Assembly (NCBI GenBank): GCA_038239195.1
Contig: JBBSEZ010000356.1
Coordinates: 1 to 10,522, forward strand
DNA length: 10,522 nucleotides
Direction of reading: 5' to 3'
DNA from: JBBSEZ01 sp038239195
Lineage (GTDB): Bacteria; Planctomycetota; Planctomycetia; Gemmatales; Gemmataceae
Part shown: positions 6,431 through 10,522 of the stretch, piece after piece
Position numbering within the stretch: position 1 is the stretch's first letter
Layout: every line of letters begins with the position of its first letter
Program-made: the position numbers and the translations under genes
The notes under the pieces: generated by a model
What the model was told of the DNA's origin: nothing
Database searches by the model: none
What the model saw: the letters and a program-made list of their open reading frames with translations, nothing else

Positions 6431-6465
6431 CTCCCCCTGAGTGCGGTACACAGCTTCTGAGGGGG
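6431..6465 (-). promoter_or_regulatory. inverted repeat able to sequester the epimerase ribosome site
   Basis: Arms 6433-6441 (CCCCCTGAG) and 6457-6465 (CTGAGGGGG) pair at 8 of 9 positions across a 15-base loop. On the minus-strand mRNA the ribosome site GGGGGAG (6437-6431), seven bases before the ATG, has five of its seven bases in the downstream arm, so the hairpin would hide it. A translational switch is possible. The pairing is seen; regulation is inferred. Confidence 0.4.
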
Positions 6466-6536
6466 TCATTGTGCGGCAGGCGTTTTGGCTTGGCAAGGAC
6501 GTTTTGCCGCCGGGCCGTTGTGCGGCGGCCGGACGA

Positions 6537-7703
6537 CTACGTGACGACCAACCAGAAGCCCAGCGCCGTCGTGGTCAGTACGAGCGCCAGCAGCAGCGGG
6601 CCCCGCACCGCCACCTGGGGCGTGCGGCCTGGCCGGGGCACCAGAAGCGGGGCCAGCAAGAGGCTGCCGGCCGAGCCCGCGGCGAACAGGGCGCCGTAGG
6701 CCACGCCCGGAGCGTGCGCCTGCCGAAGGCCGGGCATCAGGAACACCATCGCCAGGAGGGTGGAGAAGATCGGCCCCATCGCGAAGCCGAGCAGCAACAC
6801 CCACGCGGTCGCGTTCTCCTTGCGGACGCCGGCGAGGTTGCCGAGAATCACGGCCGCCAGCAGCGCCGGCATCACGAGAAACCACCCGATGTGGGCGTCG
6901 CTGAGAAGCCCCGCATGGCCGGCGAGGCCGAGCAACAACCGCGAGGAGAGGAACAGGCACCAGAACAGCGGCAAGAGCCAGGTGCCGTGGCGCTGGTCCT
7001 TCTCGTCCACCAGGTACGCGGCCACCCACAGGCTGACGGCCGCCTCGAGCGGGGCATACAAAAACATCAGGACGACCGCCAGCCAGAGGTCGAGGCTCCC
7101 GCCCAGGGCCGTCAACGATGCGCCGGGCGAGTGGACGTCGAGATGCCGCCCGTCGGCCACGGCGGCGAGGAAGGCCGGCACCAGACAGACGAGGGCCAGG
7201 AAAGCCAGGGCGCGGCGCTGGTCGGTGACGCGAAAGAGGACGTCGGCGAGGGTGGCGGCGAGCAGGGCGCCGAAGGCGAAGAAAACGGTCCCGACGTGCA
7301 GCGAGGCGGCGGTCTCGTCGGTGCCGAAGAGGGCGCGCGGCATCAGCACCACGCTGCCGGTGGTCAGCAAGGCGGCGCCGAGCGCCGCGAGCAGGATGGC
7401 GGGAACGGCCCGGCCAAAGGCGGGGGCAGCGCTCAGCGCAAACAGGGAGACGGCGAGCGCGAACGAGCCGGCGATCAGTACGGGGCGCACGCCCCAGAAG
7501 TCGCAGAGCAGGCCTGCGAGGAGCATGAGCGGGACCAGGGCGACGTTGAGCGCCCACAGGGGCAGGCGCTCTTTGCCGGCCGGGTCGTTGAACTGCCCGC
7601 GCCGCGCCAGCAGCAGCTTGAGGCGGGCGAGCAAGGCGAGGACCGTGCCACAAACCACGGCCGCGCTGATCGTCAAGACGGTCACGGGCAGCATGCCGGA
7701 CAT
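6537..7703 (-). CDS. MFS-type membrane transporter
   Basis: The 388-residue protein is almost entirely hydrophobic, with roughly twelve predicted membrane helices split by a longer hydrophilic stretch near residues 183-200. The loop GLLCDFWGVRPV (64-75) fits the major facilitator motif A (G-x-L-x-D-x-x-G-x-R), between helices 2 and 3. GFAMGPIFSTLLAMV (306-320) resembles a conserved C-half helix of sugar and nucleoside-type MFS members. There is no signal peptide beyond the first helix. The ATG at 7703 is preceded by GAGG six bases upstream; Met4 is an alternative start without a better site. It lies 118 bp downstream of the kinase and 113 bp upstream of the epimerase, all on the same strand. 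Transport of a sugar or related metabolite for the epimerase is a reasonable guess, but the substrate is not readable from sequence. Confidence 0.85.
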   Translation of the reverse strand: MSGMLPVTVLTISAAVVCGTVLALLARLKLLLARRGQFNDPAGKERLPLWALNVALVPLMLLAGLLCDFWGVRPVLIAGSFALAVSLFALSAAPAFGRAVPAILLAALGAALLTTGSVVLMPRALFGTDETAASLHVGTVFFAFGALLAATLADVLFRVTDQRRALAFLALVCLVPAFLAAVADGRHLDVHSPGASLTALGGSLDLWLAVVLMFLYAPLEAAVSLWVAAYLVDEKDQRHGTWLLPLFWCLFLSSRLLLGLAGHAGLLSDAHIGWFLVMPALLAAVILGNLAGVRKENATAWVLLLGFAMGPIFSTLLAMVFLMPGLRQAHAPGVAYGALFAAGSAGSLLLAPLLVPRPGRTPQVAVRGPLLLALVLTTTALGFWLVVT

Positions 7704-7821
7704 GAGGCACCTCGGCGGGGAAGGTCCGCGGCGGGGCTGCGCCGAAGGGTCAGCCTACGGAACGCGCGCGCCCCTCACCAGGTTATTCGCTGGGCCCCCG
7801 GGAGGATTGGCCCGAGGCCCC

Positions 7822-9210
<1,389 letters not shown>

Positions 9211-9227
9211 GCTTCTCCTCTTGCCTC

Positions 9228-9236
9228 TGTTACAAT
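9228..9236 (+). promoter_or_regulatory. candidate extended -10 element for the C45-type gene
   Basis: TGTTACAAT fits an extended -10 (TG, one base, TACAAT) in an AT-rich island of a very GC-rich divergent spacer (9211-9356). The -35 position carries no good match, which extended -10 promoters tolerate. The opposite strand reads TATTGT, but that lies too close to the kinase start to leave a normal leader. This is inferred from sequence alone. Confidence 0.3.
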
Positions 9237-9343
9237 ACCCGCCAGCCCTCGCCGCATCGTGAGGGGCCCGTGAAAATTCGGCGCGGCACCGCGCGTGACG
9301 GGGAGGGCCGCAGCGTGCCGGTCCTCAAGGAACGTTCGAGTCG

Positions 9344-9349
9344 AAGGAG
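9344..9349 (+). promoter_or_regulatory. ribosome binding site AAGGAG fixing the start at 9357
   Basis: AAGGAG stands seven bases before the ATG at 9357. An in-frame GTG at 9270 would add 29 mostly basic residues without family features and has only a GAGGGG three bases away, too close to work well, so 9357 is preferred. Confidence 0.65.
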
Positions 9350-9356
9350 AGCCAGC

Positions 9357-10466
9357 ATGTCCGCGCCGCCCGTCGCCTCGCCACACCGCTACCCCGAGGC
9401 CCAGCACGGCCGCGGCGAGTTGCGCTACCGCAACGGCCTGCCCGTGCTGACGGTCGAGGGCTCGCCCGAGGAGATCGGCGAGGCCGTCGGCGTGCTGGCC
9501 CTGCGCCCGGCCCCGCGGATGGTGGAATATCCCGAAGACTCGCTGCGACACTACCGCGCCGGCTGGCTGTACCGCCCGCTGGCCTGGCTCGGCGAGCGCA
9601 TGGTCCGCGCGTTCCCGGCCGAGTATCGCGCCGAGATGGAGGCGATGGCCCGCGCCGCCGGCGTCGATCGGCGCAAGCTGGTGGTCGGCAACACGCTTTT
9701 CGACATCAAGAAGTTGATCGCCTGCTCGGCCCTGTTGATCGAGCCCGGCCGCAGCGGGACGGGCGGCCCGCTCCTCGGCCGCAACCTCGACTATCCCTCC
9801 AATGGGTACGCCCACGAGTACAGTCTGGTGACAGTCTATCGGGGCAGGCCGGGCCGCCACGCCTTCGCATCGGTGGGCTTCCCGGGGCTTCTCGGCTGCC
9901 TGTCGGGCATGAACGACGCCGGCCTGTCGCTTGCGGTGTTGGAGGTGTTTCAGGCGCCTCTATTCACGCGCCGCCTCGACCTGGGTGGGACGCCTTACGC
10001 GCTGTGCTTCCGCCGCTTGCTGGAGGAGTGTACGACGGTAGAGGAGGCCAAAGCGCTCCTGGCCAAGATGCGCCGCACGACGATCTTCAACCTCGCCTTG
10101 GCCGACCGCTCCCGCACGGCGGTCTTCGAGGTGACGACGCGGCGGGTGCGCGAGCGGTCGGCGCAGCAAGGAGCGGCGATCTGCACCAACCACTTCTGCG
10201 CCGAGGAACTGCGGCCGCTGTGGTCGTTCAACGTGTATCGGACCGAGACGCGGCACGAGATCTTGCGCAAGGCGCTGCGCGACGCGGAGCGCTTCGGGAT
10301 CGGCGAGCTGCACGCGGCGCTGCACGCGGCGAGCAACCCGGAGGAGACGCTCCAGACGATGGTGTTCGAGCCGGAGGCGCTGCGGCTGTACCTGGCGGTG
10401 GGGCAATGCCCGGCGTCGGCGGGGGAGCTGCGGGCGCTGGAGTTGAAGGAGTTGTTTGGGAGGTGA
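9357..10466 (+). CDS. C45 family autoproteolytic acyltransferase/hydrolase-like protein
   Basis: Read from the ATG at 9357 this is a 369-residue protein of the C45 (acyl-CoA:6-aminopenicillanic acid acyltransferase-like) Ntn-hydrolase family. The probable nucleophile is C123 (KKLIAC then SALLIEP), which in this family is exposed by self-cleavage of the preceding bond. Supporting motifs are LLGRNLDYP (R142 and D145), GFPGLLGCLSGMNDAGLS about 35 residues on, and CTNHF (N278) with a following YRTETR. The first 122 residues would be the propeptide or alpha chain. Family members cleave or exchange amide bonds, for example in penicillins, N-acylethanolamines or ceramides. No signal peptide or lipobox is visible, so it is probably cytosolic. 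It diverges from the histidine kinase with a 146-bp spacer. The family call is good; the substrate is unknown. Confidence 0.85.
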   Translation: MSAPPVASPHRYPEAQHGRGELRYRNGLPVLTVEGSPEEIGEAVGVLALRPAPRMVEYPEDSLRHYRAGWLYRPLAWLGERMVRAFPAEYRAEMEAMARAAGVDRRKLVVGNTLFDIKKLIACSALLIEPGRSGTGGPLLGRNLDYPSNGYAHEYSLVTVYRGRPGRHAFASVGFPGLLGCLSGMNDAGLSLAVLEVFQAPLFTRRLDLGGTPYALCFRRLLEECTTVEEAKALLAKMRRTTIFNLALADRSRTAVFEVTTRRVRERSAQQGAAICTNHFCAEELRPLWSFNVYRTETRHEILRKALRDAERFGIGELHAALHAASNPEETLQTMVFEPEALRLYLAVGQCPASAGELRALELKELFGR

Positions 10467-10522
10467 GTCGAGGGCGCCGCCCAGAGCTTTGAAAAAATGG
10501 GCAGGCGAGCGGCGCGGCATGA

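Noticed and set aside
6506..6529. GC-rich hairpin just after the permease stop as an intrinsic terminator
   Set aside because: The 6-bp stem (GCCGCC/GGCGGC) is followed on the minus strand by an A-run, not a T-run.
9270..9356. 29-residue upstream extension of the C45-type protein from a GTG
   Set aside because: The ATG at 9357 has a well-spaced AAGGAG, while the extension is basic, featureless and poorly served by a ribosome site.
10467..10522. Terminator or start of another gene after the C45-type gene
   Set aside because: There is only a 4-bp stem (GGGC/GCCC), no T-run, and an ATG at 10497 with no ribosome site and only eight codons before the edge.

Overview
This is a GC-rich bacterial window, about two thirds G+C by eye, with very strong G/C preference at third codon positions. 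A Tat-exported DUF1501 protein, a sugar phosphate isomerase/epimerase, a small helical-plus-two-membrane-helix protein of a type I associate with Gemmata-like bacteria, and long antisense open frames all point to a planctomycete, probably Gemmataceae-like. That assignment is an inference from gene content; there is no rRNA or tRNA to confirm it.

Layout: (1) 1-319 is a leader with a possible partial minus-strand frame at the left edge, a tandem 8-mer and a promoter-like pair. (2) 320-2397 (+) is a two-gene unit joined by an ATGA overlap: a beta-propeller protein with nearly the whole active site of peptidyl-alpha-hydroxyglycine alpha-amidating lyase (PAL), then an Ldh2-family NAD(P)-dependent 2-hydroxyacid (malate/lactate/ureidoglycolate type) dehydrogenase. 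(3) 2401-4285 (-) holds a 130-residue protein that looks like a stand-alone prokaryotic YEATS (pYEATS) domain and, upstream of it, a DUF1501 protein. A 55-nt near-perfect hairpin lies between them. (4) 4286-5574 is a decayed stretch with a small membrane-protein gene carrying two mutually compensating frameshifts, then, in the same open frame, the C-terminal piece of a Vsr mismatch endonuclease. (5) 5575-9210 (-) is a co-directional run: PhoR-like sensor histidine kinase, MFS-type permease, then an epimerase of the D-tagatose/D-psicose 3-epimerase type. (6) 9357-10466 (+) diverges from the kinase and encodes a C45-type (acyl-CoA:6-APA acyltransferase-like) N-terminal-nucleophile hydrolase.

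Possible joint functions: the PAL-like lyase and the dehydrogenase could act on the same alpha-hydroxyglycine or ureidoglycolate-type metabolite. The permease and epimerase could take up and isomerise a keto-sugar, perhaps sensed or co-expressed with the kinase. No response regulator is present for the kinase. I found no CRISPR array, insertion sequence, tRNA or rRNA. The least ordinary items are the solitary pYEATS-like protein with its hairpin leader, the PAL-like/Ldh2 coupled pair, and the Vsr remnant beside a broken gene.
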